A DNA stretch of 64,000 nt, taken from Nevskiaceae bacterium (GTDB lineage: Bacteria > Pseudomonadota > Gammaproteobacteria > Nevskiales > Nevskiaceae). The notes beneath the pieces were generated by a model. It saw only the letters and a list, made by a program, of their open reading frames with translations. It ran no database searches and had not been told where the DNA came from. Each line of letters starts with the position of its first letter. The stretch's first letter is position 1. A program made the position numbers and the translations under genes. Shown one piece after another: positions 26,965 through 35,905 of the stretch. The stretch spans positions 124,001-188,000 of the forward strand of contig SSEB01000004.1 of assembly GCA_008012115.1 (NCBI GenBank), read 5' to 3'.

Positions 26965-26985
26965 AAGGCCCGCGCTGCGGGCCTT
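26965..26985 (+). terminator. Hairpin terminator after accC
   Basis: AAGGCCCGC, a three-base loop and GCGGGCCTT form a 9-bp stem, followed by GCCTATTT. The T run is weak, so efficiency is uncertain. Confidence 0.6.
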
Positions 26986-27059
26986 GCCTATTTAGGTCGA
27001 TCTAAAACCATCGGAAACCGATTACAGTGGGCGCTGCCTGGATCTCACGGGGAACGATC

Positions 27060-27713
27060 ATGGCCAAAGATCATTTGCGCCTCCTGCTGCTCTTGCCGGC
27101 ATTGGCTGCTGCGGGTTGTGCGACGCTCAGCGAAAGCGAGTGCCATACCGCCGACTGGCGCGAACTCGGCCGCTCCGACGGCGCGCACGGCTACGAGGCC
27201 TCTCGCCTCGGCGACCACATGGAAGCTTGCGGCAAATACGGCGTGACGCCGGACGGCGACGCCTACCGCGCCGGGCGCTCGGAAGGCCTGCAGCAGTACT
27301 GTCAGCCCGACAACGCCCTGCAACTCGGCCGCAGCGGCAACGGCTACAACTCGGTCTGCCCGGGCGAATCCGGCGCGATCTTCGTCGCTTACTACAATCG
27401 CGGCGCAACACTGCACGCCATCGACGGCGATCTCGTAGACCTTCATGGCTATCTCGACGAGGAACGCCGCGCGCAGGACGCCACCAAGGATCTGGGCGCA
27501 TACAAGCTGATGGCGCAGAACGTCCGCTACCTCGAACGCCAGTCCGATTACCTCAACATGCGTCTTGACCGTGCACAACAGGACATCTCGGCCGGACGCG
27601 ATCCGGAGTACTACGCCGCCGGCCAGTGGAAAAGCGGCATTCCCTACCCGGATGCGCGCAAGGCGGCGGAACATCACGACGAGCATCATGACGACGGCAA
27701 CGGGCATCACTGA
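27060..27713 (+). CDS. DUF2799 family lipoprotein
   Basis: The 217-residue protein starts with a lipoprotein signal (LRLLLLLPALAAAGC, with the Cys as lipidation site). The mature part has the DUF2799 pattern: CHTADWRELGRSDGAHGY, HMEACGKYGVTPDGDAYRAGRSEGLQQYC-like segments quoted in part, GNGYNSVCPGE, and repeated Gly-rich dodecamer-like units. A helical region (RAQDATKDLGAYKLMAQNVR) and a His/Asp-rich tail (AEHHDEHHDDGNGHH) follow; the tail could bind metal. Function is unknown. It is monocistronic. Confidence 0.8.
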   Translation: MAKDHLRLLLLLPALAAAGCATLSESECHTADWRELGRSDGAHGYEASRLGDHMEACGKYGVTPDGDAYRAGRSEGLQQYCQPDNALQLGRSGNGYNSVCPGESGAIFVAYYNRGATLHAIDGDLVDLHGYLDEERRAQDATKDLGAYKLMAQNVRYLERQSDYLNMRLDRAQQDISAGRDPEYYAAGQWKSGIPYPDARKAAEHHDEHHDDGNGHH

Positions 27714-27745
27714 ATCGCGGCTGCAGCATGCGGCGTGAACCGGGA

Positions 27746-27763
27746 CGTGCCCCGCAGGGCACG
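27746..27763 (+). terminator. Possible terminator after the DUF2799 gene
   Basis: CGTGCCC, a four-base loop and GGGCACG form a 7-bp stem followed by AGGCTTTCTC, 33 bp after the stop codon. The T-rich tail is short. Confidence 0.45.
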
Positions 27764-27935
27764 AGGCTTTCTCGCGACGCTGGGCGTCGTGTTTGGCCTG
27801 CTGTCGGCAGCGATGTTTTTATCGATGGATAGGCCCTCGCCTGCATGGCGCTGGACCGCCGGATCGGCCGCCTCGAGACCCTGCTGACCGGATGCCGCTG
27901 ACGCCCGAAAGGCGTCCTTCGTACGTCGACCTACG
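27764..27935. other. Intergenic stretch without a convincing gene
   Basis: This is part of a 384-bp convergent gap between the DUF2799 gene and der. A 50-codon GTG ORF at 27735-27887 with one hydrophobic segment crosses it but also covers the terminator-like hairpin, so I do not call it. The gap is otherwise filled by repeat copy E. Confidence 0.4.
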
Positions 27936-28045
27936 CACCCGCTCTCGACGGCAACCCTGGCAAAATCGTTTAATATTATTTATCTAATTTAATTTTGATA
28001 AATAATTAATAACAGCCCACGGATGCCTTACGGCCAGAGCGGGTG
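27936..28045. repeat. AT-core inverted element, copy E (110 bp)
   Basis: CACCCGCT at 27936-27943 and AGCGGGTG at 28038-28045 enclose 24-bp arms and the 46-bp core at 27968-28013. The core has only four G/C bases, at positions 1, 17, 30 and 46, in perfect mirror positions, and carries TTATTTATC on the left and GATAAATAA on the right. It is the only copy in a convergent context, 53 bp beyond the der stop. Confidence 0.92.
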
Positions 28046-28097
28046 ACACTCCACAATCGCATCGCAGGCCTGTGAACCGCGCACGCCGTTTGCGCAA

Positions 28098-29504
28098 TTA
28101 CTTTCCGCGCTTCTTCACACGCGCCATCAGGCGCTGTTTCTTTTTCTGCTGGCGCGGCGTCAGTTCGTTTTTCTTGTCCTTGAAGGGATTATCGCCGGTC
28201 TTGAACACCAGACCCAGCGGCACGCCCTTTAGCCGGAACATCTCGCGGAACTGGTTGGCGAGATAGCGCTTGTAGTGCGCGGGTAGCTTGTCGGTCTGAT
28301 TGCCGTGGACGACGATCACCGGCGGATTGTTGCCGCCCTGGTGCGCGTAGCGCAGTTTGATGCGGCGGCCGAGCACCGCCGGCGGCGGGTTGCCCTCCAC
28401 CGCCTTCTCCAGTGCACGTGTGAGCTCCGGCGTCGGCATCTCGCGCATCGTTGCCTCGTAGCAGGCCTGCACGTCCTGCATCAGTTCGCCCAGGCCGGAA
28501 CCGTGGCGCGCGGAGATGAAGTGCAGCGGCGCGTAGTCAAGAAACGGCATCTTCAGCGACACCTGGTAGCGCACCGTTTCGCGCATACCGGAATCGAGTC
28601 CGTCCCACTTGTTGACCGCCAACATCAGCGCGCGGCCGCGCTGCGCGACCAGGCCCATCAGGCGCGCGTCCTGTTCACCGATGTCGTTCTGCGCATCGAC
28701 CATCGCGATCACGACGTGGGCGCGCTCGATCGCCTGCAGCGTCTTGACGATGGAGAACTTCTCGATGACCTCGTAGACCTTGGAACGGCGGCGGATACCG
28801 GCGGTGTCGATCAGGGTGAATTTGCGGCCGTCGTATTCGAATGGCACCGCGATGCTGTCGCGCGTGGTGCCGGGCTGATCGGCGGCCAGGACGCGCTCCT
28901 GGCCGAACAGGCGGTTGATCAGCGTCGACTTGCCGACATTGGGCCGGCCAATGATCGCGACGCGGATGGTGCCGTCCTCCTCGACCACGGGCGCGGTGTT
29001 TTCGGGAACATCCTTGAGCACCGCGCTCAGCAGCGCGTGCACGCCATCGCCATGTTCGGCGGAAATCGCGACGGGCTCACCATAGCCCAGGGCATAGAAA
29101 TCGGCTGCGGCGTCGGCGCGCGTCTGCCCTTCCGCCTTGTTGACCACCAGCGTCACCGGCTTCTTGAGCTTGCGCAGATGGCGCGCAATGGTTTCGTCGG
29201 CGCCGAGGCGACCCTTGTGGGCATCGACCAGAAAGAGCACGTGGTCAGCCTCTTCCAGCGCGATCTGGGCCTGCTCCTCGGCCAACACCGCCAGCGCATC
29301 CGCGGATTCCGGCATCAGGCCACCGGTGTCCACCACCATGAAATGCTTGTTGTCGAATTGCGCATAACCGTACTGGCGGTCGCGCGTCAGGCCCGGCAGG
29401 TCCGCCACCAGGGCATCGCGCGTGCCGGTGAGGCGATTGAACAACGTCGACTTGCCGACGTTGGGCCGGCCGACGAGGGCGATCAGGGGCAGCGAAGCGG
29501 TCAT
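28098..29504 (-). CDS. der: Ribosome biogenesis GTPase Der (EngA)
   Basis: The 468-residue protein has two tandem GTPase domains: the first with GRPNVGKSTLFNRL, DTGGLMP and NKAEG; the second with GRPNVGKSTLINRL, DTAGIRR and NKWDG. A C-terminal KH-like domain ends in a basic tail. It is essential for 50S subunit maturation. The ATG at 29504 gives the standard N-terminus; an upstream in-frame ATG adds 28 unrelated codons. It closes the conserved hisS-yfgM-bamB-der run. Confidence 0.96.
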   Translation of the reverse strand: MTASLPLIALVGRPNVGKSTLFNRLTGTRDALVADLPGLTRDRQYGYAQFDNKHFMVVDTGGLMPESADALAVLAEEQAQIALEEADHVLFLVDAHKGRLGADETIARHLRKLKKPVTLVVNKAEGQTRADAAADFYALGYGEPVAISAEHGDGVHALLSAVLKDVPENTAPVVEEDGTIRVAIIGRPNVGKSTLINRLFGQERVLAADQPGTTRDSIAVPFEYDGRKFTLIDTAGIRRRSKVYEVIEKFSIVKTLQAIERAHVVIAMVDAQNDIGEQDARLMGLVAQRGRALMLAVNKWDGLDSGMRETVRYQVSLKMPFLDYAPLHFISARHGSGLGELMQDVQACYEATMREMPTPELTRALEKAVEGNPPPAVLGRRIKLRYAHQGGNNPPVIVVHGNQTDKLPAHYKRYLANQFREMFRLKGVPLGLVFKTGDNPFKDKKNELTPRQQKKKQRLMARVKKRGK

Positions 29505-29563
29505 GGACGCGAATTGTGGGTGATGCGCCCGGCAAGCGCAAAAGCAACGCCGGAAATGCGAAA

Positions 29564-29580
29564 GGCGGGACGAGCCCGCC
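29564..29580 (-). terminator. Weak hairpin between bamB and der
   Basis: On the minus strand GGCGGG, a five-base loop and CCCGCC are followed by TTTCGC, after the bamB stop. The short stem and T run suggest partial termination or none. Confidence 0.4.
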
Positions 29581-29607
29581 TCTCGCAACGATGCAACGAC
29601 GACGGCG

Positions 29608-30750
29608 CTAGCGCTTGGCGCTCACCGCGGTGATCTTGCCCGCCTCGTTCAGCACGTAGAGCAGGTTGTCGGTGGCCACCATCGGCGAGCGGATCGGGTC
29701 GCCGCCGGCGCGCGAGCGACCGACGATGCGGCCGTCCTTGGGATCGAGCCAGTGCAGGTAGCCCTCGAAGTCGCCGACCACCACGTAACCGGCAAAGGCC
29801 GCCGGCGGCGACAGCTTGCGGTAGAGCAGCGCGTCCTGCTTCCAGGCGGCGGCGCCGGTGTGCGAGTCCAGCGCCCAGATCACGCCGCTTTCGTCGGTGA
29901 CGACCACGAGATCGCCCGCCAGCGTCATGCCGGTATAGCTCTTGATCGAGCGGCGCCACAGGATCTGGCCGGTGTCGGCGTCGATGCAGGCGAGATCGCC
30001 GCCGAAGCTGACGGCGTAGATTTCGCCGCCCACCAGCAGCAGGCCGGCATCGACGTCGATCAGGCGATCCAGCTCGGTGCGCCCGGTGGGCACCGACAGC
30101 ACCTGCTCCCACACCGGCTGGCCATCGCCGGTCTTGAGCGCGGCAATGCGGCCGTTGTCGAAGCCGATGAAGACCCGGTTGCCATCGATCACCGGCGCCG
30201 ACAGGCCGCGCAGCGTGAGGTTGGGCACCGAGCGGTCCACCAGCCACTGGGTCTCGCCGGTGGCGGCGGACAAGCCGGCGATGTGGCCGTCGACGCTGCG
30301 CACGACCACGGTGTCGCCATCGCCCGCCGGCGGCGCCAGCACCTCGCTGGGCAGTTTGGCATGCCACAGGATCTTGCCGTCGGCACGGGACAGTGCGATC
30401 ACCTCGGCGTCCAGCGTACCGACGTAGACCGCGTTACCGGCGACGCTGGGGCCGGAAATGACCCGCGCCTTGGTCTTGGTCCGCCAGATGCGGTCGCCGT
30501 TCTTGGGGTTGATGGCATAGACGCGGCCGTCGGCATCCGCGGCGAACAGCGCATCCGGCTGCAGATCCAGCCGCAGACCGGAATACACGCCGCCGCTGCC
30601 GTCGCCGGCCGACGTGCTCCAGGCCTTGGAGGGCTGGACCGCCGGATTGCTGATGTCCTTGAGTTCGGCCGGCTTGCGCAGGTTCTTGTCGCTGCAGGCC
30701 GCCAGCGCCAGAACCGCCGCGACCACCAGGGCGGCGCGGCGCAGGCTCAC
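29608..30750 (-). CDS. bamB: Outer membrane assembly lipoprotein BamB
   Basis: The 380-residue eight-bladed beta-propeller lipoprotein belongs to the BAM complex, which inserts outer-membrane proteins. The lipoprotein signal is RRAALVVAAVLALAACS. Repeated blade motifs such as VYAINPKNGDRIWRTKT, VIALSRADGKILWHAKL and WALDSHTGAAAWKQD are PQQ-like repeats. Its ATG overlaps the yfgM stop (ATGA), a conserved coupling. Confidence 0.95.
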   Translation of the reverse strand: MSLRRAALVVAAVLALAACSDKNLRKPAELKDISNPAVQPSKAWSTSAGDGSGGVYSGLRLDLQPDALFAADADGRVYAINPKNGDRIWRTKTKARVISGPSVAGNAVYVGTLDAEVIALSRADGKILWHAKLPSEVLAPPAGDGDTVVVRSVDGHIAGLSAATGETQWLVDRSVPNLTLRGLSAPVIDGNRVFIGFDNGRIAALKTGDGQPVWEQVLSVPTGRTELDRLIDVDAGLLLVGGEIYAVSFGGDLACIDADTGQILWRRSIKSYTGMTLAGDLVVVTDESGVIWALDSHTGAAAWKQDALLYRKLSPPAAFAGYVVVGDFEGYLHWLDPKDGRIVGRSRAGGDPIRSPMVATDNLLYVLNEAGKITAVSAKR

Positions 30751-31382
30751 GATTTCACCACGTCCGCGAGATCATCGAGCTTGCGCTGGAGACCGACGGT
30801 ATTGGCGCCCGCAGGCGTGTCCTTGACGGCCTCCTCGTACGCGGCCCGCGCGGCGACGCGGTCGCCGGCGGAGAGCTTGATGTCGCCACGCAGTTCCGCG
30901 AACAGCGCGTTGTAGGCGCCATGATCGCCGTCGAGCAGCTTGAGCGCGTCCCCGGCTTTCTGCTGCTGCCAGAGCACGCGGGCCAGGCGCAGCTTGGCCA
31001 GATCGCGCAGGCCGTCGTCCTTGCCGTGATCCGCCACCCACTGCAGGCGCGTCACGGCCTCGTCGAGCTTGCTCTGGTTCACCGCCAGCTCGGCCAGCCG
31101 CAGCGCCGCGCCCGAAGCGTAAGGCGTGCCGGAGAAATCCTTGACCAGGCGATCACCCAGGGCCGCCGCTTCATCGTTCTTGCTGGCCGAGGCCGCTGCC
31201 TTGAGATCTTCGTAGATCTGCGAGGCCTGCTCCGAAACCGACTGCTGGTGCCGCTGATAACCCTGATAGCCGAAGATGCCCAGCAGGCCGATCACCAGGC
31301 CTGCGGCCAGCGACTTCCAGTTCTCGTTCCACCAGCGCTTGAGGTTTTCGACTTCGGCTTCGTCTTCGTAATGGTTGGCCAC
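30747..31382 (-). CDS. yfgM: YfgM family tetratricopeptide membrane protein
   Basis: The 211-residue protein has a short cytoplasmic N-terminus (YEDEAEVENLKRWWNENWK), a single membrane helix (SLAAGLVIGLLGIFGYQGYQ) and a periplasmic TPR-like helical domain. In E. coli YfgM associates with the SecYEG translocon and the chaperone PpiD. It is co-translated with bamB and lies 24 bp downstream of hisS in the conserved order. Confidence 0.92.
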   Translation of the reverse strand: MANHYEDEAEVENLKRWWNENWKSLAAGLVIGLLGIFGYQGYQRHQQSVSEQASQIYEDLKAAASASKNDEAAALGDRLVKDFSGTPYASGAALRLAELAVNQSKLDEAVTRLQWVADHGKDDGLRDLAKLRLARVLWQQQKAGDALKLLDGDHGAYNALFAELRGDIKLSAGDRVAARAAYEEAVKDTPAGANTVGLQRKLDDLADVVKS

Positions 31383-31406
31383 GTTGCGGTCTCTGGTTGT
31401 CGGGGC

Positions 31407-32681
31407 TCACAGCTCCAACAGACCGGCGAGCCTGCCGGACAGTTCCGGCCAGCCGCAGCTGATCTGCTGGGATTCAATGCGCAAGGATTTTACTTGAATG
31501 CTGCGCTCGGCGGTTTCGGCCTCGCCCAGCACCAGCGCGTAGCGGGCACCGGAGCGGTCGGCGCGGCCCAGCTGGGATTTGAGCTTGCCACCGCCGGCGT
31601 TGAGCACCAGCCGCAGCGTTGGCAGCACATCGCGCAACTGCTCGGACAACTGGCGGGCGGCGCGCTCGGCGGCCTCTCCCAGCGTGCAGAAATAGACGTG
31701 CGGCGCGGCTTCCGGCAGCGGCGCGCCCTGCGCCTTGAGCAGCAGGATCAGGCGCTCGACGCCGCTGGCGAAACCCACTGCCGGGGTCGGCGTGCCGCCG
31801 AGTTGTTCGACCAGGCCGTCGTAACGGCCGCCGGCACAGACCGTGCCCTGGGCGCCGAGCTGGGTCGTGGTCCACTCGAACACGCCCTTGGTGTAGTAAT
31901 CAAGACCGCGCACCAGCCGGTGATTGACGGTGAACGCGATGCCGAGATCGCTGAGGCCCTGCTGCAGGCCGTCGAAGTGCGCGCGCGATTCGTCGTCGAG
32001 ATGATCGAGCAGCACCGGCGCATCCTGCACGATGGCTTTCGTGGCCGGCACCTTGGAATCGAGCACGCGCAGCGGGTTGCTGTGCATCCGGCGCCTGGAG
32101 TCGGCATCGAGCGATGCCTCGTGCTGCTCCAGAAACGCCACCAGCGCGGCGCGATAGGCGGCGCGGCTCTGCGCGCTGCCCAGCGAATTGATTTCCAGCG
32201 TCAGGTCTTTCAGGCCCAGTCGGCGGAACAGACGTGCCGACAGCGCGATGATTTCCACGTCCACATCCGGCCCGGCCATGCCGTAGGCCTCGACGCCGAT
32301 CTGGTGGAACTGGCGGTAGCGGCCGGCCTGCGGGCGTTCGTGGCGGAACATCGGGCCGGCGTACCACAGGCGCTGCTGCTGGTTGTGCAGCAGGCCGTGC
32401 TCGAGGCCCGCGCGCACGCAGCTGGCGGTGCCTTCGGGCCGCAGGCTCAGGCTCTCGCCTTCGCGGTCCTCGAAGGTGAACATCTCCTTCTCGACCACGT
32501 CGGTGGCCTCGCCGATCGAGCGCTTGAACAGCTCGGTGTGCTCGAGCAGCGGCAGCTTGATCTCGCCGTAGCCATAGGCGGCGAACACGTCGGCGGCGGC
32601 CGTGTGCAGGTGCTGCCACACCGGCGTATCGGCCGGCAGGATGTCGTTGCAGCCGCGGACCGACTGGAACCGGTTAGCCAT
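31407..32681 (-). CDS. hisS: Histidyl-tRNA synthetase
   Basis: The 424-residue class II synthetase shows motif 1 around [20 protein letters not shown], motif 2 [16 protein letters not shown], the HisRS signatures [13 protein letters not shown] and GRYDGLV, and motif 3 [13 protein letters not shown], followed by an anticodon-binding domain. It overlaps the end of ispG by eight bases. Confidence 0.97.
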   Translation of the reverse strand: MANRFQSVRGCNDILPADTPVWQHLHTAAADVFAAYGYGEIKLPLLEHTELFKRSIGEATDVVEKEMFTFEDREGESLSLRPEGTASCVRAGLEHGLLHNQQQRLWYAGPMFRHERPQAGRYRQFHQIGVEAYGMAGPDVDVEIIALSARLFRRLGLKDLTLEINSLGSAQSRAAYRAALVAFLEQHEASLDADSRRRMHSNPLRVLDSKVPATKAIVQDAPVLLDHLDDESRAHFDGLQQGLSDLGIAFTVNHRLVRGLDYYTKGVFEWTTTQLGAQGTVCAGGRYDGLVEQLGGTPTPAVGFASGVERLILLLKAQGAPLPEAAPHVYFCTLGEAAERAARQLSEQLRDVLPTLRLVLNAGGGKLKSQLGRADRSGARYALVLGEAETAERSIQVKSLRIESQQISCGWPELSGRLAGLLEL

Positions 32682-33786
32682 TCGTGGATTCCTTCGCGGC
32701 CTTGCTTGCGGCGAGCTTCTCGCGCACGAGCTTCTCCAGCGTATCGACCAGCTCTTCGTTCTTGGCCTTGTGCTGGATCTTGCCGTCGACGTAGATCGAA
32801 TTCGGATACCCGCCGGCGACGCCGATCGCGGCTTCGCGCGCTTCGCCGGGCCCGTTGACCACGCAGCCGATCACGGCAAGGTTGAGCGGCTCGTCGATCT
32901 CCTCGAAGCGGCTCTCAAGTTCCGCGACGGTCTTGATCACGTCGAAGTTCTGCCGCGAGCAACTCGGGCAGGCGACGAGGTTGATGCCGCGATTGCGGAT
33001 GTGCAGAGACTTGAGAATGTCCCAGCCGACCTTCACTTCTTCGACCACATCGGCGGCGAGCGACACGCGGATGGTGTCGCCGATGCCGTCGGCCAGCAGC
33101 ATGCCGAGACCGATGGCGGACTTCACCGCGCCCGAGCGTTGACCGCCGGCCTCGGTGATGCCCAGGTGCAGCGGCTGGTCGATCAGCGTCGCCAGCTTGC
33201 GATAGGCCTCGACGGTCATGAAGACCTCGCTGGCCTTCAGCGACACCTTGAAATCTTCGAAGTTGTGGCGCTTGAGAATCTCGATGTGACGCAGCGCCGA
33301 TTCCACCAGGGCGTCGGAATTCGGCTCGCCGTATTTCTCCTGCAGGTCGGCTTCCAGCGAACCGGCATTGACGCCGATGCGGATCGGAATGCCGTGATCG
33401 CGCGCGCAGGCGACGACCTCGCTGACCTTCTTGTCGTTGCCGATATTGCCCGGATTGATGCGCAGGCAATCGGCACCCTGCTTGGCCGCCTCCAGACCGA
33501 CGCGGTAGTTGAAGTGGATGTCCGCAACGAGCGGGATGTAGCCAACCTGCTTCTTGATCTGGCCGAAGGCTTTCGCTGCGTCCATCGTCGGCACCGACAC
33601 GCGCACGATGTCGGCGCCCGCCTTTACCGCCGACTTGATCTGCGCCACCGTCGCTTCGACGTTCTCGGTGTCGGTGTTGGTCATGGTCTGCACGGCGACC
33701 GGCGCATCGCCGCCGACCGCGACGCGGCCGACGCGGATCTGCCGCGACTTGCGGCGCTCGATCTTGTGGTGACTCTGCATCGCCAT
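32674..33786 (-). CDS. ispG: 4-hydroxy-3-methylbut-2-enyl diphosphate synthase (flavodoxin)
   Basis: This [4Fe-4S] enzyme of the MEP isoprenoid pathway is 370 residues long. Conserved blocks are [36 protein letters not shown] and the cluster cysteines in [11 protein letters not shown] and CVVNGPGEA. The ATG at 33786 ([20 protein letters not shown]) is the family start; an upstream in-frame ATG lies inside repeat copy F. The gap to rodZ is unusually long for this operon because that element is inserted there. Confidence 0.96.
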   Translation of the reverse strand: MAMQSHHKIERRKSRQIRVGRVAVGGDAPVAVQTMTNTDTENVEATVAQIKSAVKAGADIVRVSVPTMDAAKAFGQIKKQVGYIPLVADIHFNYRVGLEAAKQGADCLRINPGNIGNDKKVSEVVACARDHGIPIRIGVNAGSLEADLQEKYGEPNSDALVESALRHIEILKRHNFEDFKVSLKASEVFMTVEAYRKLATLIDQPLHLGITEAGGQRSGAVKSAIGLGMLLADGIGDTIRVSLAADVVEEVKVGWDILKSLHIRNRGINLVACPSCSRQNFDVIKTVAELESRFEEIDEPLNLAVIGCVVNGPGEAREAAIGVAGGYPNSIYVDGKIQHKAKNEELVDTLEKLVREKLAASKAAKESTNG

Positions 33787-33819
33787 GGTCAAAACACCTG
33801 AAACATCTGATTTGAGGCC

Positions 33820-33929
33820 CACCCGCTCTCGCAGCGACCGGCCTTGCTGTCGTTATAAAATATTATTCAATTTATTAATTGATAAATAATTTATAACTAT
33901 TCCGATCCTGTGCCGTACACGAGCGGGTG
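33820..33929. repeat. AT-core inverted element, copy F (110 bp)
   Basis: CACCCGCT at 33820-33827 and AGCGGGTG at 33922-33929 enclose exact 24-bp arms and the 46-bp core at 33852-33897. The core's four G/C bases sit at positions 1, 17, 30 and 46. It fills the gap between rodZ and ispG, two genes that are normally adjacent in one operon, ending 16 bp from the rodZ stop. Confidence 0.92.
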
Positions 33930-33945
33930 ACGTGCCGAGGGCCGC

Positions 33946-34962
33946 TCAGGGCGTCAGCGTGAAGCGCGCCGTCTTGTTTTCCGCCATGTACGGCGTCAGA
34001 TCGACCGGCTTGCCGTTGAGCTGCAGATTGACGCCGGGCGCGTTGCCCAGAAACACGGTGAACGGCCCGCCCCCCTGCAGTTCCTGCTTGTCGCCGGCGC
34101 GGACCAGGCCATTGAGCAGCGTCTTGCCGCCGGCATCGTCCACCCGCGCCCAGGAGGTGATGGTGAAATTCAGCAGCAGCTTCGACGGCGTGGCCGCGAC
34201 GGCAGGCTTGGCCGCCGCCGGCGCAGGATTCGTCGCCGCAGCGGCCCGTGCCGGGGCCGGCGCTGGCGCCACGGTCGCCGCCGGTGCGCCCGCATTCGCC
34301 GCGGCAGGCGCCGCCGGTACAGCCGCCGGCACGGCATGCGGTGCGGCGTCCTCGACAGGCGCGGGGGTCGCCGGTGTTGGCGACGCGGCGGACGCGGCAC
34401 CTGCCGGCGCTGCCGCGGCAGGCACGGCAGCCGCTGGCGCCGCCGCGGCGGTCTTGTCCTCTTCCGGCGTCATCGCCTCGACCTTGGCCGCCACTGCCGG
34501 CGGCACACGGTTGGTTTCACCGCGCGCAAACCAGATGAAGGCGCAGACAACGACCGCGACCGCGGCGGCCAGAAACGCCAGCGCCACCGGCAGGCGGCTG
34601 CCCGAGCCCAGCTCCGTGCCCGAAGCCAGACGCAGCTTGGACGGCGCCACCGGCGCGCGCGGCGCGACCTGCGCCTCGTAGGCATCGACCAGGTCTTTCT
34701 CGGCGATACCCAGCAGCTTGGCGCACTTGCGGTAATAGCCGCGCACGTAGACCGGCTCCACCAGCACCTTGAAATCGTCGCGCTCCAGCGCTTCCAGGGT
34801 GCCGCGCGCCAGCTTGAGCTGCGCCGACAGTTCTTCCGGCGTCAGGCGCGCGCGCTCGCGCGCACGGCGGATCAGCGCGCCTGGGCTGACACGATGGCTT
34901 TCAGCGGCGTTCGACGGCGCGGATTCGACGCTGTTTTGTTCTTGGATCAATTCTGGAGTCAT
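33946..34962 (-). CDS. rodZ: RodZ cytoskeleton-membrane linker
   Basis: The 338-residue protein has an N-terminal cytoplasmic Xre-type helix-turn-helix (GALIRRARERARLTPEELS, YVRGYYRKCAKLLG), a basic-flanked membrane helix (LPVALAFLAAAVAVVVCAFIW), a long Ala/Pro-rich periplasmic linker and a C-terminal beta-rich DUF4115 domain (LLLNFTITSWARVDDAGGKTL). RodZ links MreB to the elongasome. Its ATG overlaps the pilF stop (ATGA). Repeat copy F lies just after its stop. Confidence 0.93.
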   Translation of the reverse strand: MTPELIQEQNSVESAPSNAAESHRVSPGALIRRARERARLTPEELSAQLKLARGTLEALERDDFKVLVEPVYVRGYYRKCAKLLGIAEKDLVDAYEAQVAPRAPVAPSKLRLASGTELGSGSRLPVALAFLAAAVAVVVCAFIWFARGETNRVPPAVAAKVEAMTPEEDKTAAAAPAAAVPAAAAPAGAASAASPTPATPAPVEDAAPHAVPAAVPAAPAAANAGAPAATVAPAPAPARAAAATNPAPAAAKPAVAATPSKLLLNFTITSWARVDDAGGKTLLNGLVRAGDKQELQGGGPFTVFLGNAPGVNLQLNGKPVDLTPYMAENKTARFTLTP

Positions 34963-35708
34963 GGTGAAGGAGATTTGAGATTTGAAGCCTGTTCCGAATC
35001 CGGGAAATCACGCAGCAGGCGCGATGCATAGTTCTGCGCCGCATCGGCGTCGCCGAGCTGGCGCTCGTTGATCACACCCAGCATCAGGGTCTCGGGCGTG
35101 GGCTGGGCGACGTCGGTGTAGCGCTGCAGGAAGGCGCGGCTGCGCAGGTAATCCTTCTGCTGGTTGGTCAGCCAGGCCATCTGCGCCAGGGCTTCCGGGA
35201 ATTTCGGACTGACCTGGAGCGCCTCGCGGAAATAGCGCTCTGCGGCATCGAGGTCGCCGTGGCGGCGCGCGCAGACGCCCGCGTTGGTCCAGGCCGCGGC
35301 CGGCGTCGGGTAGTTCTTATTGCCGGCCGCCTCGACGAAGAAGCGCTGCGCCTCCGCCGGCTTGCCGTTGGCGCACAGGAACACGCCGAAGTTGTTGCGC
35401 ACATTGGCGTCGTCCGGACCCAACGCCAACGCCCTGCGGTACTGCTCCTCGGCGGGCCCCGGCTGCCCCATCTGGGCATAGACGAAGGCCAGCGTGGAGT
35501 GCGACTCGGCCAGCGTGGGATCCTCCTTGATCGAACGCTGCAGCTTCTCCACGGCCAGCGCGTACTCGCCTTTGCGCGCGTAATCCACGCCCATCTGCAG
35601 GTTGAGTCGCGCCGCCTCCAGCGCCGCAGCGCCGGTCGGCAGGCTGGGGTCGCTGGAGCAGGCCGCCAGCAGCGCGACCGAAGCGAGCATAGAAATCCAG
35701 ATTTTCAT
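34959..35708 (-). CDS. pilF: Type IV pilus biogenesis/stability lipoprotein PilF (PilW)
   Basis: The 249-residue lipoprotein (signal KIWISMLASVALLAACSS) has about six TPR units, with motifs such as LNLQMGVDYARKGEYALAVE, HSTLAFVYAQMGQPGPAEEQYRRAL and TNAGVCARRHGDLDAAERYF. It assists assembly of the PilQ secretin at the outer membrane. The ATG at 35708 gives the lipoprotein start. The start codon is overlapped (ATGA) by the stop of a relic rlmN 3' end, not by rlmN itself, which now ends 149 bp upstream. Confidence 0.92.
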   Translation of the reverse strand: MKIWISMLASVALLAACSSDPSLPTGAAALEAARLNLQMGVDYARKGEYALAVEKLQRSIKEDPTLAESHSTLAFVYAQMGQPGPAEEQYRRALALGPDDANVRNNFGVFLCANGKPAEAQRFFVEAAGNKNYPTPAAAWTNAGVCARRHGDLDAAERYFREALQVSPKFPEALAQMAWLTNQQKDYLRSRAFLQRYTDVAQPTPETLMLGVINERQLGDADAAQNYASRLLRDFPDSEQASNLKSPSP

Positions 35709-35714
35709 TGCGTC

Positions 35715-35905
35715 ACCACCGGAATGCCGCTCAAACGGTTCTTTTGACGCGACGGCATGTTGTCGACCAGCGGCCCGCACGAGAGACGCGAGCAGGGAGC
35801 AGGGGCCCCGCTTGCGGGGATGCGACCGTGGCGAGTCGGCTCCAGGCGTGTGGGCTTCACTGGAGCACCACCGGAATCCCGCTCAAACGGTTCTTCTGAC
35901 GCGAC
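35715..35905. repeat. Duplicated rlmN 3' end (39-bp direct repeat, 152 bp apart)
   Basis: Positions 35715-35753 and 35867-35905 match at 37 of 39 bases. The right copy is the true rlmN C-terminal coding sequence ([13 protein letters not shown]). The left copy encodes the same peptide followed by TQ and a stop that overlaps the pilF start as ATGA. The roughly 113 bp between them matches nothing I recognise. The layout is that of a tandem partial duplication or of two attachment-site halves left after loss of an integrated element. Confidence 0.85.

Noticed and set aside
27735-27887. 50-codon GTG ORF with one hydrophobic segment
   Set aside because: It covers the terminator-like hairpin after the DUF2799 gene, lacks a ribosome-binding site and resembles nothing known. 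Translation cannot be excluded.
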